From Syntrophus sp. (in: bacteria) (lineage in GTDB: Bacteria > Desulfobacterota > Syntrophia > Syntrophales > UBA5619), in NCBI GenBank assembly GCA_013824905.1, contig PNOO01000018.1:1-18564 (forward strand): DNA of 18,564 nucleotides. The letters run 5' to 3'. Positions 1-7,546 of this stretch are shown one piece after another (positions within the stretch are counted from its first letter, which is position 1; each line of letters starts with the position of its first letter). A program made the translations under genes and the position numbers. Under the pieces are notes generated by a model. That model had not been told where the DNA came from, did no database searches, and was given only the letters and a program-made list of their open reading frames with translations.

Positions 1-2
1 AC

Positions 3-641
3 CGGGGGCTGAACCCGGAATCCTACGAGATGTACCGCAAACTGATCAACGTGGAGCCAAGCGGCGCGAAAAAGGAATTCACCCTGTTTTCCGTCAAGAA
101 GGACAAGGACAAGATTGCCGCCCTCTTTTTGGCCCCGGCCAGTGAAAAGGGGAGAAGCACCCTGCGGCTGGGGGATAATATGTGGCTCTACATCCCCAAC
201 GTCGGGAAACCCATCCGGATCACGAGCCTCCAGTCCGTTGTGGGCGGCGTCTTCAACAACGCCGATATCCTGAGTCTCGACTATTCCACCGAGTATAATG
301 TGGAAAAGCTGGAGGAAGCCGGGGGAGAGATGGTCCTTTACCTCAAAGCGAAGACGCGGGAGGTGGCCTATGACCGCCTCAAGATGTGGGTGGACAAAAA
401 ACAGACCCAGCCGGTGAAGATCGAATGTCTCACCGAGGCCGGCATGCTCATCAAGACCCTGTACTTCAAAGACCGCAAGGATTTCGGCGGCGGGATCGTA
501 CGGCCCTCGGTGATCGAGACGGACAGCCCCCTCTTCAAGGGCTACAAGTCCGTCATGATCTATGCCAAGGTAAAGAAGCGGAATTTCAAGGATGAGGTCT
601 TCACCCTGACCTTCATGCCCAGCATCGACTCATTACGTTAG
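3..641 (+). CDS. Outer-membrane lipoprotein-sorting protein, LolA-like (5' end outside window)
   Basis: The reading frame is open to the left edge of the window, so the ATG at 30 is internal and the signal peptide and true start are missing. The visible 212 residues match the LolA/LolB-fold family annotated as outer-membrane lipoprotein-sorting protein. Supporting segments are LRLGDNMWLYIPNVGKPIRI and then an alternating beta-rich body with KTLYFKDRKDFGGGIVRP. In known loci these periplasmic proteins sit beside RND/MMPL exporters and help move lipids or lipoproteins across the periplasm. The next gene starts 4 bp after the stop and encodes an outer-membrane protein, which fits an envelope export operon whose transporter would lie to the left of the window. 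The family call is fairly secure; the cargo is unknown. Confidence 0.8.
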   Translation, partial: RGLNPESYEMYRKLINVEPSGAKKEFTLFSVKKDKDKIAALFLAPASEKGRSTLRLGDNMWLYIPNVGKPIRITSLQSVVGGVFNNADILSLDYSTEYNVEKLEEAGGEMVLYLKAKTREVAYDRLKMWVDKKQTQPVKIECLTEAGMLIKTLYFKDRKDFGGGIVRPSVIETDSPLFKGYKSVMIYAKVKKRNFKDEVFTLTFMPSIDSLR

Positions 642-645
642 GCAA

Positions 646-1983
646 ATGACCCTGAAACCAATCCCGAGCAACGAAAAAGCCGCATGGCTTCAGACTTTTA
701 CCTGGGGCCTGTTTCTCTTGATCTTCTGGCCTTTCACTCTATACGCCGAGGAAACCTATACATTCGATCTTTCCGAAATTGAAAAGAAGCCCTATCACTT
801 GGGCGGCTATGTGGAGATTAAGCCGACCCTCTCCTGGCCCGGAGAGGATTCCCCCATCTATCGGCTCAAGTATTATAACCGCGATATCGGGAAAGTGCTG
901 GATGAATACAATTTCAAGCTCCAGATCGAGGGAGGCCTCGAAAAAGGGATTGCCCGCCTCTACTTTAAAACCAACACGGACTACAAGATCTCCCGCCTGG
1001 GCGACAGGGAGAAAACCGACCTCTATGAGGGGTATGTTTCCCTGAAACCCTCTTCCTCATGGAAGGTCGATGCGGGCAAAAAGACCCTCAAATGGGGGAA
1101 GGGCTACGCCTGGAACCCCGTGGCGTTTATCGACAGACCCAAGGACCCGGACGATCCCGAAGTCGCCATGGAAGGGGTCTTCGCTTTATCCGCCGACTAT
1201 ACGAAAAGCTTCGACGGGCCGCTGAAAACTGTTTCCCTCACACCGGTCCTGCTGCCCGTCTACGATCACATCAACGCAGAACTCGGGAAAAAAGACTACC
1301 TGAATGTGGCCGGAAAGCTCTACCTGCTTTTCTATGACACCGATATCGACCTGCTCTTCCTGACGGGCGGCAGCAGGACAACCCGTTACGGCGCGGATTT
1401 TTCCCGGAATATCGGCGCCAACTGGGAGATCCATGGCGAGATTGCCATCATCAGGGATTACACAATGAACCGGATCGACCGATCCGGAAAAATCTCCACA
1501 GAGAAATACGATGCGACGAGTTTTCTTCTGGGAACGAGAGTCCTGACCACCAGCGACACGACCTTCATCTTCGAATACTACCGAAACGGCACGGGGTTCA
1601 CCAATGGCGAGATGGAGAATTTCTTCGGTTTTGTGAACGACGCTTATCAGACCTATGTGGCGACGGGCGCTGACGCCGCTCTGCAAAGGGCAGCCACGCT
1701 TTTTGACGGCAATTATGGCCGTGTCAACCCCATGCGCGATTACCTCTACTTGCGGATCGCCCAGAAAGAACCCTTCGACATTCTCTACTTCAATCCGGCG
1801 ATTACGACCATTCTGAATCTGAATGACCGGAGCTTCACGATCGCCCCCGAAATCGTCTACACGCGCATCAAGAACCTGGATCTGCGGGTCAAAGCGAGTG
1901 TCATCACCGGGCCCAAAGACAGCGAATATGGGGAAAAGCCATTCGACTATCGGCTGGAATTCAGAGCCGGGTATTATTTTTAA
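646..1983 (+). CDS. Outer-membrane beta-barrel protein of unknown function
   Basis: This 445-residue protein has a long N-terminal signal sequence: a charged start, a hydrophobic core at about residues 20-33 and a likely cleavage after LYA at residue 34. The remainder has the alternating aromatic and polar pattern of transmembrane beta strands. It ends in RLEFRAGYYF, a C-terminal aromatic signature recognised by the BAM assembly machinery. There is no plug domain or peptidoglycan-binding domain that I can see. It starts 4 bp after the LolA-like gene, so the two are almost certainly co-transcribed and translationally coupled. It may be the outer-membrane partner of an exporter encoded upstream of the window. 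I do not recognise a specific family; porin or DUF1302-like proteins are possible relatives. Confidence 0.75.
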   Translation: MTLKPIPSNEKAAWLQTFTWGLFLLIFWPFTLYAEETYTFDLSEIEKKPYHLGGYVEIKPTLSWPGEDSPIYRLKYYNRDIGKVLDEYNFKLQIEGGLEKGIARLYFKTNTDYKISRLGDREKTDLYEGYVSLKPSSSWKVDAGKKTLKWGKGYAWNPVAFIDRPKDPDDPEVAMEGVFALSADYTKSFDGPLKTVSLTPVLLPVYDHINAELGKKDYLNVAGKLYLLFYDTDIDLLFLTGGSRTTRYGADFSRNIGANWEIHGEIAIIRDYTMNRIDRSGKISTEKYDATSFLLGTRVLTTSDTTFIFEYYRNGTGFTNGEMENFFGFVNDAYQTYVATGADAALQRAATLFDGNYGRVNPMRDYLYLRIAQKEPFDILYFNPAITTILNLNDRSFTIAPEIVYTRIKNLDLRVKASVITGPKDSEYGEKPFDYRLEFRAGYYF

Positions 1984-2034
1984 GCTCTAAGGGTAATTTT
2001 CCGAGGCTTGCTTCGTTCCTTCCGGTCCCAGATA

Positions 2035-2054
2035 CCCCGCTGCTTGCGGTGGGG
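2035..2054. other. GC-rich hairpin between convergent genes
   Basis: An 8-bp stem, CCCCGCTG with CGGTGGGG (two G-T wobbles), closes a CTTG loop. It lies 51 bp after the outer-membrane gene and 13 bp after the end of the convergent MFS gene. Neither strand has a T-tract directly after it, so it is not a classic intrinsic terminator. It could act as a bidirectional transcript-end barrier or belong to a dispersed intergenic palindrome family. Confidence 0.4.
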
Positions 2055-2067
2055 AGGTTCATTCTCT

Positions 2068-3297
2068 TTAGGTCGACTGCTCTCGGCTGTCGTGCCTTCT
2101 GACGAGGAATGCAAAGAAGAAGATCAGGGCGATAGATCCGTATCCGCAGGACTGCATCAAGAATGCACCCCCCCACAGCTTGATCAGCCAGCTTCCTATA
2201 ATGCCTCCCAGGGCGGATGCCAGCGACATCCGCGCCACATTCATGATGCTCATGTAAGTTGCGCGCATGGCCGGATGGGCCTGCCGGTCGACGAAATCGA
2301 TGATCCCGATGTGCGTCAGACCAAACCCCGGACCCTGCAGGAGCGACACAGCAAATTTCCAGAGATACGCCGTCTCCAGTGTAAAAAAAGAATAAAGGAT
2401 CAAACGGATGCCGTTTAACAGCAGGCCCAGCATGATCAACCATCTGTTTCCGAACAAGTCGATCAATTTTCGGGAAAACGTCATGACCGGTATTTCGAAA
2501 AGGGTCCAGGCCCCGAAGATCAAGCCGATCTCCAGCGGCGTCTTCATCACATCATCGAAAAAGTAACTGGTATAGTTTGCGGCGGCATTGGCAACCATCC
2601 CGTTGAGAAAGATAAAGACCAGGAACCCCTGGAACAGGGTATCTTTCTTGAGGTGATTCCAAGGAATTTGAATGGGAGCCGCCGCCGGCCTTGTCTCTAT
2701 GCCGGACCAGGAAACCACTCCCAGTAAGGCAAAGGCTATTGCAACGCCATAAAAAATCAGGGAATCGTCGCTGAAGTAATAAAGGAGGGCCCCCATCAGG
2801 ACCGTTGCAACGCTCCATCCGTACGTGCCCCATAACCGGTAAATCCCATACCATTCCCGACGGAAGTGTCGATTGAGAAAGAGAAGCGCTTCCGCATCGA
2901 TCATTGGGCCGATCGGGAGGAGGCAACAGTTAAAAAAGAGGAGCATGCTGAAAATGAAGATGAATTTGCCGCCCAATCCCCAGTGGCGGGCGAAATCACC
3001 ACCGGTCAATCCGATCAGGAAAGCAAAAAAGGCTGCGCCAAAACAGAGGAAGGTGATCAGGTGCTTTCCGGAGTGGAATTTGTCGGCAAGAATTCCCGCC
3101 GGGATATTGGCAATCAAGCTCACCAGCGGCATGACAAAAAAGATCAGACCGATCAGGCCGATGGCGGGGGCGCCATCGGCATTGACAATCACATGCTTAT
3201 AGAAAATGCCAAAATACGGCGATCCGGCTCCAAAAGCGACAAAAAACAGAAAGAAAAGCGTCTTCAGATAAACAGATTGTTTTTTAATGGGATCCAT
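2068..3297 (-). CDS. MFS transporter, MFS_1-like family, 12 TM
   Basis: This 409-residue membrane protein has about twelve hydrophobic segments. The first covers roughly residues 11-34 and the chain ends in FLVRRHDSREQST. The loop between TM2 and TM3 carries NIPAGILADKFHSGKHLI, the cytoplasmic signature of the major facilitator superfamily, and the overall pattern is that of the MFS_1-like branch that includes HcaT and nucleoside permeases. The substrate cannot be read from the sequence. No clear Shine-Dalgarno precedes the ATG. The start lies 13 bp after the stop of the decayed uspA copy on the same strand, so translation may depend on coupling to that remnant. It converges with the outer-membrane protein gene. 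Confidence 0.8.
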   Translation of the reverse strand: MDPIKKQSVYLKTLFFLFFVAFGAGSPYFGIFYKHVIVNADGAPAIGLIGLIFFVMPLVSLIANIPAGILADKFHSGKHLITFLCFGAAFFAFLIGLTGGDFARHWGLGGKFIFIFSMLLFFNCCLLPIGPMIDAEALLFLNRHFRREWYGIYRLWGTYGWSVATVLMGALLYYFSDDSLIFYGVAIAFALLGVVSWSGIETRPAAAPIQIPWNHLKKDTLFQGFLVFIFLNGMVANAAANYTSYFFDDVMKTPLEIGLIFGAWTLFEIPVMTFSRKLIDLFGNRWLIMLGLLLNGIRLILYSFFTLETAYLWKFAVSLLQGPGFGLTHIGIIDFVDRQAHPAMRATYMSIMNVARMSLASALGGIIGSWLIKLWGGAFLMQSCGYGSIALIFFFAFLVRRHDSREQST

Positions 3298-3310
3298 TTA
3301 CATTGAAAGT

Positions 3311-3631
3311 TCATTGACGTGTTCTGGAACTCAGCGTGTGAGAAGCACCGGAATCGTGCTTTTCCGGATGACCGTTGAGGCGGAACTCCTTGAAGATCGA
3401 TTCAGCCTTGGCATTGAGGCTGCTTTCGATGGCCGGGAAAAACTCCTGGTAAGGGGGAAGGCCGATCGAGCCGGAGATGTCCGTGAAGACGGGTCCCTGC
3501 AGGAGCCTGACGTCTATGACGTGCAACCCGATCAGTTGCGCTTCCAGTTTCCCCGCAAAATAGATGCCGTAAGCGATGGCCGTCTTTCCATAATCGGAGC
3601 CATCGGTAGGGATGAGGTTGTTCCTGACCAT
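3311..3631 (-). pseudogene. uspA remnant with internal deletion and frameshifted tail
   Basis: The first 84 residues match the intact UspA at 10496-11338 at 73 of 84 positions by my manual alignment. After KEFR the sequence jumps to the extreme 3' end of the gene. Relative to the intact copy about 542 bp are missing (equivalent to 10545-11086), and 542 is not a multiple of three. The former C-terminus, VIRKSTIPVLLTR in the intact protein, is therefore read out of frame as a 22-residue nonsense tail. The whole second USP domain and its ATP-binding G-x2-G-x9-G motif are lost. The start is the ATG at 3631, preceded by AGGAGG; an upstream ATG at 3703 lies in promoter sequence and is not used here. 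The promoter and ribosome-binding site are intact, so a 106-residue product may still be made. Confidence 0.85.
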
Positions 3632-3662
3632 ATTGCCTCCTCTTGAATCGATATGAAGACGG

Positions 3663-3686
3663 ATGCGCTTTGTATGGGAAACGCAT
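3663..3686 (-). promoter_or_regulatory. Inverted repeat at the predicted transcript 5' end of the uspA remnant
   Basis: ATGCG-c-TTT and AAA-CGCAT pair around a 7-base centre with one bulged C. The element begins where transcription should start, 6-7 bases after the -10 box. A counterpart sits at the same place in the intact locus (11805-11825), with a different loop but retained arms. It could be an operator overlapping the start site or a protective 5' RNA hairpin. Confidence 0.45.
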
Positions 3687-3691
3687 GATTT

Positions 3692-3720
3692 TTTATAAGC
3701 CATCCGCCGGGAGATTGCAA
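3692..3720 (-). promoter_or_regulatory. Sigma-70-type promoter of uspA remnant
   Basis: Read on the minus strand: TTGCAA, a 17-bp spacer, then TATAAA (4/6 and 5/6 consensus). The same arrangement with the same spacer length and nearly the same spacer sequence precedes the intact cupin-uspA operon. This conservation supports it as a real promoter. Confidence 0.65.
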
Positions 3721-3785
3721 CTGAAAATCGTTGCGGCGGTGCGATCCCCTGTTTCTCATCCCTGCCGATGGCGACTCCGTTTCCG

Positions 3786-3802
3786 CGCCGATCTGATCGG
3801 CG
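3786..3802. promoter_or_regulatory. Perfect 8+1+8 palindrome
   Basis: CGCCGATC, one central T, then GATCGGCG. It lies about 66 bp upstream of the remnant's -35 box and some 220 bp upstream of the forward promoter of the solute operon. It is absent from the upstream region of the intact usp locus. It is a candidate repressor or activator site with no assigned partner. Confidence 0.4.
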
Positions 3803-4021
3803 TCAGGCGTCCATGCCATTTTCTAGGGAATCACAGACCGGAATGGCCTATAACTCTACAGGGCCAATACAGCAGTCAGGTTCTTTCGAAAAATAAGGAC
3901 CTGCAGCTTTTCATCCTGCACGACGGCCTTTACGGAGCCGATGGGGTCGGTATCGGCCATGTCATAGGGATAATCCGACTCCGGGAACAGGTGGCTGGGA
4001 GGCTTTTGGCGATAAAACTCC

Positions 4022-4050
4022 TTGACAGACAATACCGCATTTCATAGGAT
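4022..4050 (+). promoter_or_regulatory. Likely promoter of the solute operon
   Basis: TTGACA (perfect -35), a 17-bp spacer, then TAGGAT (4/6 of the -10 consensus). Transcription would begin near 4057 and give a leader of about 130 nt before the ATG at 4186. Confidence 0.55.
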
Positions 4051-4081
4051 GATGCCACGTAAACGCAAGTTCTTATCAGTT

Positions 4082-4171
4082 ATCAATTCAGTCTCAGTTG
4101 ATCCACTCAAGATCCGGTATAACGAAAATCAAACACGCAGACGTGTGTCCAGTCGTAAAATTGCCGGATCT
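4082..4171 (+). promoter_or_regulatory. Structured 5' leader of the solute operon
   Basis: Three inverted repeats lie between the promoter and the first gene. ATCAA (4082-4086) pairs with TTGAT (4098-4102). AGATCCGG (4110-4117) pairs perfectly with CCGGATCT (4164-4171), extendable by two pairs across a bulge. Inside that loop ACACG (4133-4137) pairs with CGTGT (4142-4146). The long-range stem ends only 3 nt before the GGAG ribosome-binding site (4175-4178), so its formation could influence translation. I found no match to a riboswitch class that I know. Confidence 0.45.
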
Positions 4172-4185
4172 GATGGAGCGTCCCT

Positions 4186-5004
4186 ATGCAAGTGATTATT
4201 TTTACTGATCTTGATGGCAGTCTCCTCAATCACGAGGATTATTCATTTACAGAGGCGATGCCATCTCTGGACAGGATCAAACAGTCAGGTATCCCCCTGA
4301 TTATTACAACGAGCAAAACCAGGCGGGAGGTTGAACTTCTGCAGCGGGAAATGGGGATAAGGGAGCCGGTGATCGTCGAAAACGGCGGCGGTATTTTTTC
4401 CCCCCGCGGGTATCGAAATTTGATGATGGAGAGTAAGGAACAGAAGGATGATTACACAGTTATCGAAATAGGAACAACCTATTCCAAGGTGCGTGATTTT
4501 CTGAAAAAGATCAGCCTGCGCTTCGACATCAGGGGTTTCGGCGATATGGCGCCTGCGGAAATCGCCGGACTAACAGGGCTTACGATTGAAAGGGCGGCTT
4601 TGGCCAAGGATCGAGAATTCACCGAGCCTTTCATCATGGGACGGCCCGATGAAATCGATTCATTAAGTGAATTGGCGGCGGAAGAGGGCTTAAAAGTGGC
4701 CAGGGGTGGTCGTTTTCACCATTTGATGGGTGTGGCGCAGGACAAGGGGAAAGCCGTCCGAATTGTATGTGATCTCTTTAGGCAAAGTTCCGGAATAGAG
4801 TTGACTGCCATCGGCCTCGGCGACAGTGAAAATGATCTGGCGATGCTTGAGCAGGTGGGCATCCCTGTTCTGATCCCCCGCCCGGGGAAAGGCTATCTGG
4901 ATATTCGGCTCCCTGGAATGATATGGGCGAAAGAGGCGGGGGCCAGGGGTTGGAACGATGTTGTACTGAGGCTTCTGGATGAATTGAGGGGGATTACAAC
5001 TTAA
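4186..5004 (+). CDS. mpgP: Mannosyl-3-phosphoglycerate phosphatase family protein (HAD-IIB)
   Basis: This 272-residue HAD-superfamily phosphatase has the nucleophile motif DLDGS with Asp8 and Asp10 near the N-terminus, ITTSKTR as motif II, VIVENGGGIF typical of the MPGP subfamily, a lysine in GVAQDKGKA and the metal-binding GLGDSENDLAML. Family enzymes remove the phosphate from mannosyl- or glucosyl-3-phosphoglycerate to release the compatible solute; some characterised members accept both. It is the first gene of a tight cluster with two glycosyltransferases, one a glucosyl-3-phosphoglycerate synthase. The actual substrate is therefore probably glucosyl- or mannosylglucosyl-3-phosphoglycerate. 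The start is supported by GGAG 7 nt upstream. The family call is strong; substrate preference is inferred from context. Confidence 0.88.
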   Translation: MQVIIFTDLDGSLLNHEDYSFTEAMPSLDRIKQSGIPLIITTSKTRREVELLQREMGIREPVIVENGGGIFSPRGYRNLMMESKEQKDDYTVIEIGTTYSKVRDFLKKISLRFDIRGFGDMAPAEIAGLTGLTIERAALAKDREFTEPFIMGRPDEIDSLSELAAEEGLKVARGGRFHHLMGVAQDKGKAVRIVCDLFRQSSGIELTAIGLGDSENDLAMLEQVGIPVLIPRPGKGYLDIRLPGMIWAKEAGARGWNDVVLRLLDELRGITT

Positions 5005-5035
5005 AAAATCATAAAAAAGGGCAGGAGGGGGAGTA

Positions 5036-6292
5036 ATGACAAAAATCACTCGGTTTTCCACAGCGTTAAGGCCACATGTGACGACGAAGATCGAGCAACT
5101 CGGTTATGCGGACATTGTCATTGGAATTCCTACATATTACAGCAGTGGCTCTATCGTCCATGTCATTAAAACAGTCGTCAAAGGGATCGAGCTGTATTAT
5201 CCCCATCTGAAAGCGGTTATCATGGTTTCGGACGGCGGCTCGACCGATGATACAAGGGATCTGGCCCGTACTGTCGATCCGAAATCCTACAACGTCGAAA
5301 GTATCATCACCATCTACCGGGGCATCCCCGGCAAGGGGTCGGGATTGCGGGCTGTTTTCGAGGTTGCCGCCTTTCTCAAAGCCAGGGCCGTAGCGGTATT
5401 CGATTCGGACCTGCTATCGATTACACCGGAATGGGTCCGTAACTTTCTGGAGCCTGTCTTCCACGGTTATGACTATGTGGCGCCCTATTACAAGCGGTAC
5501 AAGCTTGATGGAACCATCACGAACACCATTGCCTACAACCTGACACGAGCGCTCTACGGCCAGCGGATCAGGCAGCCGATCGGGGGGGACTTCGGCCTCT
5601 CCCCGGTCCTGGTCAAACATTACCTCGATCAGGATGTATGGACCACTGATATTGCCAAGTTCGGAATCGACATCTGGATGACCACGTCGGCCGTTGTGGG
5701 AGGATTTCGGGTCTGCCAGGCCAAGCTGGGCGCGAAGCTCCATAATCACAAAGATCCTTCCTCGGATCTGGGCCCCATGTTTCGTCAGGTGGTGGGAACA
5801 ACGTTCCAACTGATGGATCAATACCACGACTATTGGGTGAAAATCAGAGGATCGGTGGAGGTGCCCACCCTCGGAGAGTTTGCCGGGCAGAGAGCCGAAG
5901 CGTTCGATATCGATCAGACTCATCTCATCGAGTATTTTAAAGTCGGCAGGAACAATTTCGGCGGTGTGTGGGAGAATATCATCGAAGAGCGCGACTTCAA
6001 GACCATCCAGGAACTTGCCGGGACCGGAAAAAGTGAGCAATTCCTGATGCCGATCGACGCCTGGGTCCGGATCGTCTACCGGTATGCTAACGCCTTTCAT
6101 AGAACACCCAGGCAGCGTTTCAAGGTCCTTGATACGTTGACCCCTCTCTACTACGGACGGGTAGGTTCCCTGGTCAATGAGCTGAGGGATAAGACCCAGA
6201 AGGAGTCGGAGGAGCATTTTGAACATAACGCCCTGGTATTCGAGACGATGAAGGACTACCTGGTCGAGCTTTGGGAAGGAAAGGAGGGATAG
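5036..6292 (+). CDS. Glycosyltransferase, probably acting on a phosphoglycerate sugar (possible MggA-like)
   Basis: This 418-residue GT-A-fold transferase has GIPTYYSSGS near residue 30, then VSDGGSTDDT, the nucleotide-sugar loop GIPGKGSGLRAVF, a DxD-type metal site in AVFDSDLLSI, QPIGGDFGLSP and WTTDIAKFGIDIWMTTSAV. A late HNHKD could supply a metal-binding histidine. The PGKG and QPxGG motifs resemble those of mannosylglycerate and glucosylglycerate synthases. It starts 31 bp after mpgP with AGGAGG in front and is followed 2 bp later by gpgS. A second transferase in such a cluster could add mannose or glucose to glucosyl-3-phosphoglycerate, as MggA does in Petrotoga mannosylglucosylglycerate synthesis. 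That assignment is inferred from gene order, not from specific residues. Confidence 0.75.
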   Translation: MTKITRFSTALRPHVTTKIEQLGYADIVIGIPTYYSSGSIVHVIKTVVKGIELYYPHLKAVIMVSDGGSTDDTRDLARTVDPKSYNVESIITIYRGIPGKGSGLRAVFEVAAFLKARAVAVFDSDLLSITPEWVRNFLEPVFHGYDYVAPYYKRYKLDGTITNTIAYNLTRALYGQRIRQPIGGDFGLSPVLVKHYLDQDVWTTDIAKFGIDIWMTTSAVVGGFRVCQAKLGAKLHNHKDPSSDLGPMFRQVVGTTFQLMDQYHDYWVKIRGSVEVPTLGEFAGQRAEAFDIDQTHLIEYFKVGRNNFGGVWENIIEERDFKTIQELAGTGKSEQFLMPIDAWVRIVYRYANAFHRTPRQRFKVLDTLTPLYYGRVGSLVNELRDKTQKESEEHFEHNALVFETMKDYLVELWEGKEG

Positions 6293-6294
6293 AA

Positions 6295-7503
6295 ATGGCT
6301 GATTTTTGCCAGAACGGGGTCATTACGACCCTGCAGAAGTTGAAGGAAAGGCCGGTCGAAGATATCGAACGGGAACTTAAAATGGTCGCACGAAAGCGTA
6401 AAATGGTCCTCCTTTTGCCTGCTCTTGTGACGGAATTTGATGGCGTGGCGATGCCCAAAATCATCGAAGAGCTCAAAGCGGTGGATTACCTCAATAAGGT
6501 CGTTCTCTCCCTGGATCGGGCGGATAAAAATCAATTCAATACGATCCGGAAAATCATGTCGGTCCTGCCGGTGGATGTGCGGGTAATTTGGCATGATGGG
6601 CCCAGGATGCAGGCGCTCCAGAAAGAACTGATGGATGCGGAATTTAATCTAAAAAACCCAGGAAAGGGACTGTCCGTCTGGATGTCTCTCGGATATATCC
6701 TTTCGGATCAGGATGTGTATGCCATCGCCCTGCATGACTGCGACATTGTGAACTACAAGCGGGAAATCGTTGCGCGGCTGATCTATCCGGTTGTTCATCC
6801 GGCTCTCAGCTTCGAATTCAGTAAAGGATACTACGCCAGGGTCACCGATAGGCTCTATGGGCGTGTGACCAGGCTGTATTACACCCCTCTGATCCGCACC
6901 CTTAAACGGATCCTGGGATATAACGCCTTCATCGAATACCTGGCCAATTTTCGGTATGCCCTTTCGGGAGAGTTTGCCTTCGACACCAGCCTGGCCAAAG
7001 GCATCCGCATATCGCCTACATGGGGACTGGAGGTATCCCTGCTTAGCGAGGTCTATCAGAAGACCTCGGTCAACCGGATCTGCCAGGTGGAGATCATCGA
7101 TACCTATGAGCACAAGCACCAGATCTTGCAGAAAGGCAAGCCAACTGCGGGACTGATCCGCATGGCGACTGAAATCGGAAAGGCCCTCTTCAGGGTTCTG
7201 AGTCAGGACGGCTTAGTGATGAGTGATGCCTTTTTCCGAACCCTGCTAACGGCCTATATCCAAGAGTCTCGAAGCGCCATCGAGAAGTATCACGCCCTGG
7301 CCCTCCTCAATGGTCTGATCTACGACCGACACGAGGAGATCGAGTCAGTGGATGCCTTCGTTGGCTCCATGAAGCTTGCCATAGATGAATTCGTCGGCGA
7401 TCCCGTCGGTATTCCCATGATGGCGGCCTGGGTCCGAGTTGAGGCGGCCATTCGGAATTTTTCGGAAAGGCTCAACGAAGCGGTGGAGGAGGATAACAGA
7501 TAG
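6295..7503 (+). CDS. gpgS: Glucosyl-3-phosphoglycerate synthase
   Basis: This 402-residue protein starts MADFCQNGVITTLQKL, characteristic of the cyanobacterial/proteobacterial GpgS group (GT81-like). Further family segments are LLLPALVTEFDG, VVLSLDRAD, NPGKGLSVWMSLGYIL, the metal site ALHDCDIV, YALSGEFAFD, WGLEVSLLSEVY and YEHKHQ. GpgS transfers glucose from an NDP-glucose to 3-phosphoglycerate, the first step in glucosylglycerate-type compatible-solute synthesis. I chose the ATG at 6295 because it has a strong AAGGAGGG upstream and gives the family N-terminus; the in-frame ATG at 6271 overlaps the previous gene and adds no family residues. It lies 2 bp after the upstream transferase, so the two are coupled. 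Confidence 0.87.
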   Translation: MADFCQNGVITTLQKLKERPVEDIERELKMVARKRKMVLLLPALVTEFDGVAMPKIIEELKAVDYLNKVVLSLDRADKNQFNTIRKIMSVLPVDVRVIWHDGPRMQALQKELMDAEFNLKNPGKGLSVWMSLGYILSDQDVYAIALHDCDIVNYKREIVARLIYPVVHPALSFEFSKGYYARVTDRLYGRVTRLYYTPLIRTLKRILGYNAFIEYLANFRYALSGEFAFDTSLAKGIRISPTWGLEVSLLSEVYQKTSVNRICQVEIIDTYEHKHQILQKGKPTAGLIRMATEIGKALFRVLSQDGLVMSDAFFRTLLTAYIQESRSAIEKYHALALLNGLIYDRHEEIESVDAFVGSMKLAIDEFVGDPVGIPMMAAWVRVEAAIRNFSERLNEAVEEDNR

Positions 7504-7546
7504 ACCGCACAAGGCATGGGGAAGCTGCATTGAGAATAAAGAAACT

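Larger units (their letters stand above)
3300..3729 (-). repeat. Decayed copy of duplicated usp locus
   Basis: From the end of the gene to a shared TTGCAACTGAAAATC-type upstream block, this segment is homologous to 10485-11870. Two blocks are missing relative to the other copy: the middle of uspA (about 542 bp) and the whole cupin gene (about 430 bp). The promoter, the 5' hairpin and the ribosome-binding site are retained. Confidence 0.8.
3721..4185. other. Gene-poor intergenic region between usp remnant and solute operon
   Basis: No convincing gene is present. The region holds the palindrome at 3786-3802, a forward promoter at 4022-4050 and a structured leader at 4082-4171. On the minus strand a reading frame from about 4010 to 3856 has protein-like composition (PESDYPYDMADTDPIGSV... 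ending LTAVLAL) and an AAGGAG just upstream, but no start codon follows at a usable distance. Its only ATG (3960) would give 34 residues. It may be the remains of a small gene. Confidence 0.5.

Noticed and set aside
3632..3703. Longer N-terminus for the usp remnant starting at 3703
   Set aside because: These codons lie in the 5' hairpin and start-site region, and the ATG at 3631 has AGGAGG and matches the intact paralogue.
4057..4185. c-di-AMP (ydaO-type) riboswitch in the solute operon leader
   Set aside because: Attractive given pgpH in the operon, but I could not find the conserved GGGGAACC-like and GGGUGAAUCC-like core segments by eye.
5414..6226. 270-codon minus-strand frame opposite the glycosyltransferase
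   Set aside because: Shadow of a strongly supported gene; no start signal and no family motif.
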